Source: Halothiobacillus neapolitanus c2 | GTDB taxonomy: Bacteria; Pseudomonadota; Gammaproteobacteria; Halothiobacillales; Halothiobacillaceae | Assembly: GCF_000024765.1 (NCBI RefSeq) | Contig: NC_013422.1 | Span: forward strand, 1,073,501-1,137,500 | DNA: 64,000 nt | Direction of reading: 5' to 3' | Part shown: positions 56,888 through 64,000 of the stretch, piece after piece | How the letters are laid out: the number at the start of each line of letters is the position of its first letter | How positions within the stretch are numbered: the first letter of the stretch is position 1 | Made by a program: the position numbers and the translations under genes | Notes under the pieces: generated by a model | What the model saw: only the letters and a program-made list of their open reading frames with translations | Database searches by the model: none | What the model was told of the DNA's origin: nothing

Positions 56888-57748
56888 ATGACCCACGAAC
56901 CGGGCACACCGCTTGCCGAATTGATCGACGAAGCCAGATGCTTGCTCGGCGGTGATGCCGATGCGATGGTCGATATCCGCAGCCTGGTGTCACAATTGGC
57001 CGGACTCGATCGAGCCCGTCAACTGATGGAACTGGAACGACTATTGCCGTCAGCGACGGCTGCGCGATTGCGGAGCGCGTTCGAGCGCCGTGCGGCTGGT
57101 GAACCGGTTGCCTATATCACGGGATTCAAACCGTTTTGGCGCCATGAATTCTTGGTTACGCCCGCCACGTTGATTCCTCGCCCTGAAACCGAACACCTTC
57201 TGGAATGGGCGCTGGAAAAAATTCCTCCGCAACAGGCGTTAACGGTCGCTGATCTCGGTACCGGCTCTGGCGTGCTTGCCATTAGTCTGGCGATTGAGCG
57301 ACCGCAGATACAGGTTTTCGGTTGTGATCTGAGTCGTGATGCTTTATTGGTTGCGCGTGAAAACGAAAGCCGATTGAGAGCCGACGCGGCTTTGCCGATC
57401 AGGTGGCTTCAAGGTTCGTGGTTGGGGATGTTTAAACCAGAGAGCCTGGACGTGATTGTCAGCAATCCACCGTATATCCGCCCGGATGATCCTCATCTCG
57501 CTATCGGTGACCTGCGTTTTGAGCCACAATCCGCGCTGGTTGCGCAAGATGAGGGGATGGCCGATTACCGACAGATCATCGAGCAGGCGTCAACCCGGTT
57601 GAAGCCGGGCGGCTGGATTCTGTTCGAACATGGCTACGATCAGGCAAATGCCGTAGCTGAGTGTCTGGCTCAAAAGGGGTTCCAGACTATTTCGCACCGA
57701 ACCGATCTTGCCGGTCAAGTGCGAAACACCGCTGCACAGAGAGTTTGA
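56888..57748 (+). CDS. prmC: Release factor glutamine methyltransferase
   Basis: N5-methylates the GGQ Gln of release factors with SAM. 286 residues. SAM motif VADLGTGSGVLAISLA and the catalytic NPPYI at 193-197. The ATG at 56888 is preferred to a GTG three codons earlier. Positioned as usual behind prfA. Confidence 0.93.
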   Translation: MTHEPGTPLAELIDEARCLLGGDADAMVDIRSLVSQLAGLDRARQLMELERLLPSATAARLRSAFERRAAGEPVAYITGFKPFWRHEFLVTPATLIPRPETEHLLEWALEKIPPQQALTVADLGTGSGVLAISLAIERPQIQVFGCDLSRDALLVARENESRLRADAALPIRWLQGSWLGMFKPESLDVIVSNPPYIRPDDPHLAIGDLRFEPQSALVAQDEGMADYRQIIEQASTRLKPGGWILFEHGYDQANAVAECLAQKGFQTISHRTDLAGQVRNTAAQRV

Positions 57749-57919
57749 GTCGAGTTTTCTATTGGTTAATGCCAACGTGGTGGATACTTTCCGTCATTAA
57801 AGTTCGGCATCCTGCCACTTGTACTGTTACTTGTAGCGCACAAAACACTCAAATTACGTTAATCTGAACTTATGTGTGCAGCGCACCCCCATAATATTTC
57901 CGGGGCGCAGGAGTGGATG

Positions 57920-58342
57920 ATGGACAGTTCCGAACGAATCAAACATCGTGAGATCACCTTTCGCGGGCCTCATCACAACGGGGATCAGGCGGCGGGTGCC
58001 TGCGCTTTTGCCGTTCATCTGGACGGTGTGCAGGATGCACAACCCAAAAACCCCGCCTGCATGTGGGTTGCATATGACTTGCAGATGATCTGCCTCAAAG
58101 TTTTGCGGCGCCATCTACAACTCGCGGGTTTTCATCTGGATGCTTCCCTGATGAACAAGCTCAAAATCGCACTCATCGAATATTCAGAAGAGAATCAGCG
58201 CGAAGCCATGGGTTTGGGAAACTGCCCCATGCCTAATCAGGCATTCAAGCCAACAGCGGAGCAGCTTTCCGCGTGCCAGCGTTTCTCTCGTCACCAAGGC
58301 TCGACAGAGCGAGGCGATGATCCTTGGCAGCATTACCTTTAA
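57920..58342 (+). CDS. Hypothetical protein, ~140 aa
   Basis: Unrecognised. From the second of two adjacent ATGs (AGGAG six bases upstream) about 140 residues, soluble, with His-rich start (KHREITFRGPHHNG), a central HLQLAGFHLDASLMNKLK helix and several Cys (ACMW, QMICLKV, GNCPMPNQ, SACQRF), possibly metal- or redox-related. Lies between prmC and moeB with good coding spacing. No paralog seen here. Confidence 0.6.
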   Translation: MDSSERIKHREITFRGPHHNGDQAAGACAFAVHLDGVQDAQPKNPACMWVAYDLQMICLKVLRRHLQLAGFHLDASLMNKLKIALIEYSEENQREAMGLGNCPMPNQAFKPTAEQLSACQRFSRHQGSTERGDDPWQHYL

Positions 58343-58378
58343 GCCCATCTCAATTCCGTTAAACTTTTGAAACTATTA

Positions 58379-59140
58379 ATGAACGACGAGCAATTACTGC
58401 GCTACAGCCGCCACATCATGCTGCCTGAAATCGACTATGAGGGGCAAGAGCGTATTCGTGGCGCCCGGGTATTGATAGCTGGCTTGGGCGGCTTGGGTTC
58501 ACCCGTAGCCTTGTATCTTGCGGCTGCGGGCGTGGGCGAATTGGTGCTGGCCGATTTTGATACGGTTGATTTGAGCAATCTGCAACGACAGGTGATTCAT
58601 GACACCGCTTCTGTGGGCTTACCTAAGATCGATTCGGCGGCTCGGCGAATTGCCGCTATCAATCCTGATGTAAAACTCAGGTTAGTTCACGACAAGCTCA
58701 CAAATGAAAACCTGCCGAAATTGCTGACCGATGTCGATCTGGTTTGTGACTGTTCGGATAATTTTGCACTGCGTTTTTCGCTCAATGCGGCCTGTGTTGA
58801 TGCTCAAAAGCCGCTGGTTTCTGGTGCGGCGATCCGTATGGAAGGGCAGGTGACCGTGTTCGATACGCGACAGCCCGAGTCACCATGCTATCGCTGTTTG
58901 TATCAGGAAGAGGGTGAGGATGCGTTGAGTTGCAGTGAAACAGGTGTGCTTTCACCGCTGGTCGGGATGATTGGTAGCCTGCAGGCCAGTGAGGCCATTA
59001 AGATGTTGTCAGGCTTTGGTGACCCTCTGGTTGGGCGACTCGCCCTCTTCGATCTCAAGCGGGCCGAGTTCAGAACGATTCGGTACCGCCGTGATCCCGA
59101 TTGCCCGGTTTGCACTAATCGTCCCGATTCTTCCCGTTAA
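58379..59140 (+). CDS. moeB: HesA/MoeB/ThiF-family adenylyltransferase
   Basis: E1-like enzyme that adenylates the C-terminus of MoaD or ThiS. 253 residues. The ATP motif GLGGLGSPVALYLAAAGVG, the catalytic-Cys segment CSETGVLSPLVG and the zinc Cys pairs CYRC and CPVC are intact. The ATG at 58379 lacks a clear ribosome site. Position after prfA-prmC is usual for moeB; ThiF cannot be excluded. Confidence 0.85.
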   Translation: MNDEQLLRYSRHIMLPEIDYEGQERIRGARVLIAGLGGLGSPVALYLAAAGVGELVLADFDTVDLSNLQRQVIHDTASVGLPKIDSAARRIAAINPDVKLRLVHDKLTNENLPKLLTDVDLVCDCSDNFALRFSLNAACVDAQKPLVSGAAIRMEGQVTVFDTRQPESPCYRCLYQEEGEDALSCSETGVLSPLVGMIGSLQASEAIKMLSGFGDPLVGRLALFDLKRAEFRTIRYRRDPDCPVCTNRPDSSR

Positions 59141-59212
59141 GGAACCTTTGATTAATTCAGAGGTTCCTTGCGGCATAAGGACGTGCCGCCATCTTCAATC
59201 AAAAATCGGCAC

Positions 59213-59310
59213 CTCGAAATACCCGTGATTCGTCATTCCCGCGAAAGCGTGAACCCAGAAAAATCAAGGCGCTGGATTCCCGCCTACGCGGGAATGACGG
59301 GTATTTCGAG
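59213..59310 (+). repeat. MITE-like palindromic element, copy 3 (complete)
   Basis: 98 bp with perfect 14-bp terminal inverted repeats, CTCGAAATACCCGT at 59213-59226 and ACGGGTATTTCGAG at 59297-59310. Two dRS3-like cores lie inside, the right one ATTCCC-8-GGGAAT at 59276-59295. Fills most of the moeB-pyrD gap (convergent). It could also serve as a transcript-ending hairpin. Confidence 0.85.
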
Positions 59311-59419
59311 CTTCCCAAATGTGATTGAAAATGAAGCAAAAAAAAAGTCACGCCTTTTGCTTTGCGTGTTCTGAGGATTCCAGGATGGAATTATTCAGAG
59401 CTTCCTTAAGTTTTTTTTT

Positions 59420-60460
59420 CTAAAACTGCTGGCTACGATCCGCAGACGCCAACGCCTGTGCAATTTCCCGAATCAGCCCCGGCCCGCGATAAATGAAACC
59501 CGTATAGAGCTGCAGCAGGTCCGCGCCGGCCTCGATCTTCTCCAAAGCCGCAGCGGCGCTGTCGATGCCACCGACGCCAATGATTGGGAAATCAGCGGGC
59601 AGTGTGGCGCGAAGATGGCGGATAACTTCAGTCGAGGCCTTGCGAACAGGACGACCGCTCAGGCCACCAGCCTCGTCGGCGTGCGGCAGGCCCGACACCA
59701 TGGCGCGATCAATCGTGGTGTTGGTGGCAATCACCCCATCCATGCCTTCATCAAGGAGAAGGCGTGCCATGGATTCGATTTCCTCACCACTCAGATCGGG
59801 CGCAATCTTGACGACGATCGGGACTTGGCGTTCATTCTGCCGGTCAAGTTCATCCTTTTGTTTCTTCAATGCGGCGAGCAATGGGCCGAACTGATCCGAT
59901 GCCTGTAACTGGCGTAAATTTTTTGTGTTTGGGGATGAAATATTGATCGTGACGTAGTCGGCGAAGCGATGGACTTCTCTCAACCCGATCAAATAGTCAT
60001 CCAGAGCCCGTTCGATGGGCGTGTCAAAGTTCTTACCGATATTCAGGCCCAAAATGCCTTTGCTGTTTCGATTTTGAACATTATCAAGAAAGCTTTCGAG
60101 GCCATCGTTGTTAAAACCCATGCGGTTGATCAGCGCTTCGGCATCGGCCAGTCGGAACAACCGTGGCCGCGGGTTGCCGGGTTGGGCACGGGGCGTAACA
60201 GTGCCGATTTCGATAAATCCGAACCCGAGGCAGGACAGGGCATCGATATGATCGCCGTTCTTGTCGAGCCCAGCCGCCAGGCCGATTCGGTTAGGAAAGG
60301 TTAACCCCATGACGTCCACCGGACTCGACGTTACCTTTCCGCGCGCGTAGGTGCACCAGGGCGTTTTGGCCGCCATGTCGAGAAGGGCAAACGTCAGTCG
60401 ATGAGCCGTTTCTGGTTCGAATCGGAACAGCAAGGCGCGTATCAACGGGTATAGATTCAT
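59420..60460 (-). CDS. pyrD: Dihydroorotate dehydrogenase (quinone), class 2
   Basis: Membrane-associated flavoprotein oxidising dihydroorotate to orotate with ubiquinone. 346 residues from the ATG at 60460. N-terminal amphipathic region LIRALLFRFEPETAHRLTF (class 2 only), then FPNRIGLAAGLDKNGD, INRMGFNNDG, the catalytic-Ser segment VNISSPNTKNLR and FMN motifs. An open frame extends upstream to 60553 but carries no ribosome site. Confidence 0.95.
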   Translation of the reverse strand: MNLYPLIRALLFRFEPETAHRLTFALLDMAAKTPWCTYARGKVTSSPVDVMGLTFPNRIGLAAGLDKNGDHIDALSCLGFGFIEIGTVTPRAQPGNPRPRLFRLADAEALINRMGFNNDGLESFLDNVQNRNSKGILGLNIGKNFDTPIERALDDYLIGLREVHRFADYVTINISSPNTKNLRQLQASDQFGPLLAALKKQKDELDRQNERQVPIVVKIAPDLSGEEIESMARLLLDEGMDGVIATNTTIDRAMVSGLPHADEAGGLSGRPVRKASTEVIRHLRATLPADFPIIGVGGIDSAAAALEKIEAGADLLQLYTGFIYRGPGLIREIAQALASADRSQQF

Positions 60461-60658
60461 AAAGGTGTGATCACTTGGCGTCAGTTTGGTCGTGTAGTTT
60501 GCCGTGACCGCTGTCAGGGCGCAATCCGATCCCCCGAACTTCCTTTCGTGCATTCATCAAAATTTCACGATCTTGTCAGTACGCTGAAACAAACCGAACA
60601 CAGTAATGACATATCCGTCAATTAACTTCACCCCATATCAATTTGGGTGTGCTGTGTA

Positions 60659-61492
60659 ATGAATTTAGATCGCGACACGACTTCTCGAAGCAATAAGCCA
60701 AAAATCAAAACCGATTCAGATCGCCGATTACAAGTCGAGTTGGCGCTGAGCCAAGAGCAGATCGATGCCTGCTTTCGTCTGCGTTATCGGATCTTTGTTG
60801 AAGAATTAGGTGCAAAAATCGATTGCGCGTTGCCTTTGGGGCTGGAAAGTGATCATTTTGACGAATATTGCCACCACATGTTGGTGCGAGATCTCGATTC
60901 GGGTGAAGCGGTGGCGTGTACACGCATTCTCACAGATACCCAGGCTCAGGTTGCGGGCGGATATTATTCGGCAAAAGAGTTTGATCTCTCTTGTCTGCGT
61001 GATATCGATGGTCGTGTGATGGAAATTGGTCGAACCTGTGTCGACCCGGCTTACCGCAATGGTGCCACCATCGGCTGTCTTTGGTCTGGTCTGGCGCAAT
61101 TCATGGAAAATAACCGCTTCATGTACCTGATGGGATGCGCGAGCATTTCTCTGGATGATGGCGGTGTTAAGGCCAATCTCATCATGGATCAATTACGTGA
61201 TCGGTATCTCACGCCGGATTCGTTACGGGTCAATTCTCTGCGAATGCTTCCTCCCAAGAATGAGGACAAAGTATTACGCGAACAAGATGTTCGCATGCCC
61301 CCTTTATTGAAGGCATATCTTCGTCTTGGTGCCCAGATTGGCGGTGAACCGTTTTGGGATGAGGATTTCAATACAGCCGATGTTTTTATATGGCTGGAAC
61401 GGGCAAATCTTCAACGTCGTTATGTTCGGCATTTTGTTCAGCGAAAACAGGAAGGTCTGCTCGATTCGCTCAAATCACGTCAGGCGGCCTGA
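60659..61492 (+). CDS. OlsB-like GNAT acyltransferase
   Basis: 277 residues. Resembles the Acetyltransf_5/OlsB family, which N-acylates ornithine with 3-hydroxyacyl-ACP for ornithine lipids: RLRYRIFVEELGA, DEYCHHMLVRD, GGYYSAKEFDL, MEIGRTCVDPAYRNG and MGCASISLDDGG are characteristic. No OlsA partner is adjacent, so lyso-ornithine-lipid acylation would need another locus. The ATG at 60659 lacks a clear ribosome site. Confidence 0.75.
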   Translation: MNLDRDTTSRSNKPKIKTDSDRRLQVELALSQEQIDACFRLRYRIFVEELGAKIDCALPLGLESDHFDEYCHHMLVRDLDSGEAVACTRILTDTQAQVAGGYYSAKEFDLSCLRDIDGRVMEIGRTCVDPAYRNGATIGCLWSGLAQFMENNRFMYLMGCASISLDDGGVKANLIMDQLRDRYLTPDSLRVNSLRMLPPKNEDKVLREQDVRMPPLLKAYLRLGAQIGGEPFWDEDFNTADVFIWLERANLQRRYVRHFVQRKQEGLLDSLKSRQAA

Positions 61493-61546
61493 ATCGCTGA
61501 AAGAGCTGCCTGCTGTTTAGCGATCTTCCGCAAAATGGCGCTAAAC

Positions 61547-61575
61547 TGAGCCGCTATTCATAACAGAGCGGCTCA
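61547..61575. repeat. Perfect 9-bp inverted repeat at a start codon
   Basis: TGAGCCGCT at 61547-61555 and AGCGGCTCA at 61567-61575 enclose 11 bases, ending three bases before the GTG of the next gene. No T-run follows, so it is not a clear terminator. Confidence 0.7.
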
Positions 61576-61578
61576 CTT

Positions 61579-61989
61579 GTGGACGAAGCGCTGATTTTGC
61601 CGATCAAATCCGAAATCGATCCGCAATTTGAGCGACAAGTGCGGAAGTTTTTGGCGGATGCGCAATTAAAAATGCCGAATGTCAGCGAAGCCGAACTGCT
61701 GCGCGCGGCGGCGGGTCGGCGCGAAGACCATCGGTTGGTGGCCGAATATCTCATCGGCATGCTCTGGTTGAGTTGGCGTTTCGATCGCGCGATTCAAATG
61801 TTGGATTCTGCCTTGGCTGTTGCCCCCGCATACATATCAAGCACTGAATATCTGAATCGTTTGCAAAAGATTACTCTCTTGAAAAACCTCCCGTTGTTCT
61901 CGCAGCCACGATCCGAACGACAAACATGGGCTGATCTTGAGCAAGAGGCAAGATTGGTCGTCTATCTCAAAACCGGACGACTGTCTTGA
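61579..61989 (+). CDS. Hypothetical protein, 136 aa, TPR-like
   Basis: Unrecognised small protein, GTG start. Leu/Ala-rich helical segments (FERQVRKFLADAQLKM, EYLIGMLWLSWRFDRAIQML) resemble one or two tetratricopeptide-type helical pairs; no signal peptide. A perfect inverted repeat adjoins the start. Lies between the OlsB-like gene and htpX. Confidence 0.5.
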   Translation: MDEALILPIKSEIDPQFERQVRKFLADAQLKMPNVSEAELLRAAAGRREDHRLVAEYLIGMLWLSWRFDRAIQMLDSALAVAPAYISSTEYLNRLQKITLLKNLPLFSQPRSERQTWADLEQEARLVVYLKTGRLS

Positions 61990-62159
61990 GACGCCCGAAA
62001 CACTTGGCCCGTGCCCCAGTTGCTGCATCAGAAGATGATATGCAAAGCTACTTGAAAAAAATCAAATGAACCAAACTTTAAGTTAGAGTATTGATCATAA
62101 GCATCAGGTTCTGAATGAACCGAACTTGCTTTAACTTTTTTGGAGAACGAATTCCTGCC

Positions 62160-63089
62160 ATGAAACGAATTATTCTGTTTTTACTGACCAACCTGGCTGT
62201 CATGGTGATCCTGTCCGTCGCCTGGTTTGTAATTTCCAAGGTATTCGGCCTTGGCGTGACGATGGATAAGAATGGCATCAATTATGGCTCCACTCTTGTA
62301 CTGGCCGCGGTATTCGGTTTTGGGGGTTCCCTGATTTCGCTGATGATGTCCAAGTGGATGGCTAAGCGCAGTGTAGGAGCCGAGGTGATTGAGCAACCGC
62401 GCAATGAGGCTGAACGCTGGTTAATGCAAACCGTTGAGCGCCAAGCAAAGATGGCTGGAATCGGTATGCCGGAAGTCGCGATTTACGACTCACCGGAGAT
62501 CAACGCATTCGCCACGGGTGCGAGCAGAAACAACGCGCTGGTCGCAGTGTCCACCGGCTTGCTTGCCAACATGACGCGTGATGAGGCAGAAGCCGTATTG
62601 GGCCATGAGATTGGCCACGTGGCAAATGGCGATATGATTACCTTGACCCTCATTCAAGGTGTGGTGAACACGTTTGTTATCTTCTTCGCGCGTATCGTCG
62701 GTTATTTTGTCGATCGCGTTCTGCTCAAGAATCAGGGTGATGGTCCGGGTATCGGCTTTTATGTGACCACGATCGTGGCTGAGATCATCTTCGGGATTCT
62801 GGCAAGTATCATTGTGATGTGGTTCTCCCGCCAGCGTGAGTTCCGTGCAGATGAGGCAGGCGCTCGCTTTGCCAGCCGTCAGAAGATGATCTCGGCGCTT
62901 GAGCGATTAAAGTTGAATTACGACACGCCTGCTCAATTGCCCTCGCAGATGACTGCGTTCGGCATTTCAGGTCACCGCGGTTCATTTGGGCGCTTGTTCA
63001 TGTCGCATCCACCGCTTGACGAACGCATCGCCGCCTTACGTCACGGTCAATCCTCAGGCTTTGGCGCGCGTACCGGTACGGTGCAGTAA
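62160..63089 (+). CDS. htpX: Heat-shock membrane zinc protease HtpX
   Basis: M48 metalloprotease that degrades misfolded membrane proteins with FtsH. 309 residues from the ATG at 62160 (GGAGAA upstream). Zinc motif HEIGH at 149-153 and the third ligand Glu in [10 protein letters not shown]. Membrane helices at ~5-25, ~45-63, ~165-185 and ~205-225. A CpxR or sigma-32 site was not recognised. Confidence 0.95.
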   Translation: MKRIILFLLTNLAVMVILSVAWFVISKVFGLGVTMDKNGINYGSTLVLAAVFGFGGSLISLMMSKWMAKRSVGAEVIEQPRNEAERWLMQTVERQAKMAGIGMPEVAIYDSPEINAFATGASRNNALVAVSTGLLANMTRDEAEAVLGHEIGHVANGDMITLTLIQGVVNTFVIFFARIVGYFVDRVLLKNQGDGPGIGFYVTTIVAEIIFGILASIIVMWFSRQREFRADEAGARFASRQKMISALERLKLNYDTPAQLPSQMTAFGISGHRGSFGRLFMSHPPLDERIAALRHGQSSGFGARTGTVQ

Positions 63090-63144
63090 TAACGGATGAC
63101 GATCTTCGGGTGGTTTGGGTCGATCCCAAAGCCCTAATAGCTGA

Positions 63145-63190
63145 AGCCTGCTTATTGCAGGCTTTTGTTTGCAGGCTTTTTGTTTGCAGG
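63145..63190 (+). terminator. Terminator after htpX with a duplicated right arm
   Basis: AGCCTGC (63145-63151), loop ttatt, GCAGGCT (63157-63163) and TTTG. The right arm repeats as GCAGGCTTTTGTTT, GCAGGCTTTTTGTTT and GCAGG at 63157-63190. Confidence 0.8.
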
Positions 63191-63280
63191 ATGCGGAACT
63201 TGTCTTTTTAGCGTAGGCTCAAACGTAAAAGCAGGCAGTAAGCACAAACTATTGCCGTGATCGTGTTCAGAGGTTTCCTG

Positions 63281-63496
63281 ATGACTGTTTTATATTTATT
63301 TGTTCCGTTGAGTATGGTGGTTGCCGGGATCTTGGTCTGGGCTGCATTCTGGGCGATCAAGAACAATCAATACGAAGATTTGGAAGGTCCCGCCCACCGT
63401 ATTCTGATGGATGACGATGATCCTCGTATTCCGACACAGCCTCATTCACCTGAGGATACCAAGTTGGAATCAAAGTCACCTCAAAGTAAGAGCTAA
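63281..63496 (+). CDS. ccoS: cbb3-type cytochrome oxidase assembly protein CcoS
   Basis: 71 residues from the ATG at 63281 (GAGG upstream). One membrane helix (LFVPLSMVVAGILVWAAFWAI), then the family hallmark YEDLEGPAHRILMDDDD and a polar tail. CcoS is needed to insert heme and copper into cbb3 oxidase. The ccoNOPQ and ccoGHI genes are not in the window; here the gene stands alone, followed by a terminator. Confidence 0.88.
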   Translation: MTVLYLFVPLSMVVAGILVWAAFWAIKNNQYEDLEGPAHRILMDDDDPRIPTQPHSPEDTKLESKSPQSKS

Positions 63497-63516
63497 CAGA
63501 TTCGTTCTTCCAAAAA

Positions 63517-63538
63517 AAAACCGCCAATTGGCGGTTTT
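63517..63538. terminator. Bidirectional terminator between ccoS and metG
   Basis: AAAACCGCC, loop aatt, GGCGGTTTT. Poly-A before and T after allow use by both convergent genes. Confidence 0.85.
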
Positions 63539-63559
63539 CTCGTGCCTACAACTTGAGAA

Positions 63560-64000
63560 CTATTTCACACGCATGCCTGCGGTCGCGCCTTCGTCGGGTG
63601 ACAAAATGAATAGCCCGCCTTTGCCATCGCCCGCGGCCAGTACCATGCCTTCCGACAGGCCGAATTTCATCTGGCGGGGTTTCAGGTTGGCGACCATGAC
63701 GGTATGGCGGCCAACGAGGGTGGCAGGATCATAAGCGGATTTGATTCCGGCGAACACCTGGCGGGTTTTCTCCTCATCGATATCCAGCGTCAATCGTAAC
63801 AATTTCGCTGCACCTTCGACGTGCTCGGCATTGACGATTCGCGCCACGCGCAAATCCACGGCCGTGAATTGGTCGATGGTGATTTCTTCCGCAATCGGTT
63901 CAATTTCGGCACGCGGTGCTTTCACTTCTGTGAGCGGCGTGGTGTTCGCTTGGTTCATTGCTTGAGCTTCTTCTTGCGTCGCTTTGATCAGCGCATCGAT
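63560..64000 (-). CDS. metG: Methionyl-tRNA synthetase, C-terminal domain only in window
   Basis: The frame enters from the right edge ([15 protein letters not shown]) and ends at 63560, so only ~146 residues are seen. They form the EMAP/Trbp-type tRNA-binding OB fold: [53 protein letters not shown]. That domain makes MetG dimeric. An internal ATG at 63958 could be misread as a separate small gene, but the frame is open to the edge. Confidence 0.88.
   Translation of the reverse strand: MDALIKATQEEAQAMNQANTTPLTEVKAPRAEIEPIAEEITIDQFTAVDLRVARIVNAEHVEGAAKLLRLTLDIDEEKTRQVFAGIKSAYDPATLVGRHTVMVANLKPRQMKFGLSEGMVLAAGDGKGGLFILSPDEGATAGMRVK

Noticed and set aside
63560-63958. Stand-alone tRNA-binding (Trbp/CsaA-like) protein
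   Set aside because: The frame is open to the window edge and the residues before the internal ATG fit the end of MetG.

Overview
The window is ordinary chromosomal DNA of a gammaproteobacterium at roughly 55% GC. The gene order hemA-prfA-prmC-moeB, the crcB-queG pair and the types of PurB, RdgC, DnaB/Alr, HtpX and PEP carboxylase fit that class. A cbb3-oxidase assembly gene (ccoS), a secreted rhodanese and an OlsB-like acyltransferase would suit a Halothiobacillus-like sulfur oxidiser, but this species-level guess is inference and not shown by the sequence. No rRNA, tRNA, CRISPR array, transposase or prophage was found.

Layout. 0-7.4 kb: carbon metabolism (zwf-gnd, ppc, a CDF metal exporter, glpK). 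7.4-13.5 kb: an Atm1-type ABC exporter, a 2OG-Fe dioxygenase, dnaB-alr and a glutamine amidotransferase. 13.5-14.9 kb: a small accessory pocket with a complete 32-codon membrane-peptide gene, two orphan genes and a distinctly AT-rich segment, bracketed by two terminators with identical stems. 14.9-19.6 kb: nrdAB with NrdR boxes and a DnaA box upstream. 19.6-24.8 kb: a nucleotide-sugar epimerase, a PPK2 kinase, a Znu-type metal importer and scpB. 25-33.3 kb: a YqcI/YcgG-family protein, ubiA and a three-gene RND efflux operon. 33.4-38.7 kb: two secreted Trp/His-rich proteins, a nitroreductase-pirin-YceI operon opposite a LysR regulator, and an exported rhodanese. 38.8-47 kb: crcB, queG, an HDOD protein, purB, rdgC, pepN. 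47-54.3 kb: motAB, a membrane methyltransferase, an RRM protein with a structured leader, a DUF815 ATPase, an anchored thioredoxin, a glycosyltransferase and a PAP2 phosphatase. 54.4-64 kb: hemA-prfA-prmC, moeB, pyrD, an OlsB-like acyltransferase, htpX, ccoS and the 3' end of metG.

The most interesting points are these. (1) NrdB has Phe at the radical-tyrosine position and Glu in place of the first Asp ligand, the signature of the Chlamydia-like R2c (Mn/Fe) subclass. (2) There is a three-copy family of ~100-bp palindromic elements with 14-bp terminal inverted repeats and dRS3-like cores. (3) A tiny transmembrane-peptide gene has its own promoter, RBS and terminator. (4) An RRM gene has a two-hairpin leader. 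(5) Several short tandem duplications (14-15 bp) occur, two of them in frame within envelope proteins. I did not find a clear multi-gene system that is wholly new; the strongest uncharacterised candidates are the 13.5-14.9 kb pocket and the RRM leader.
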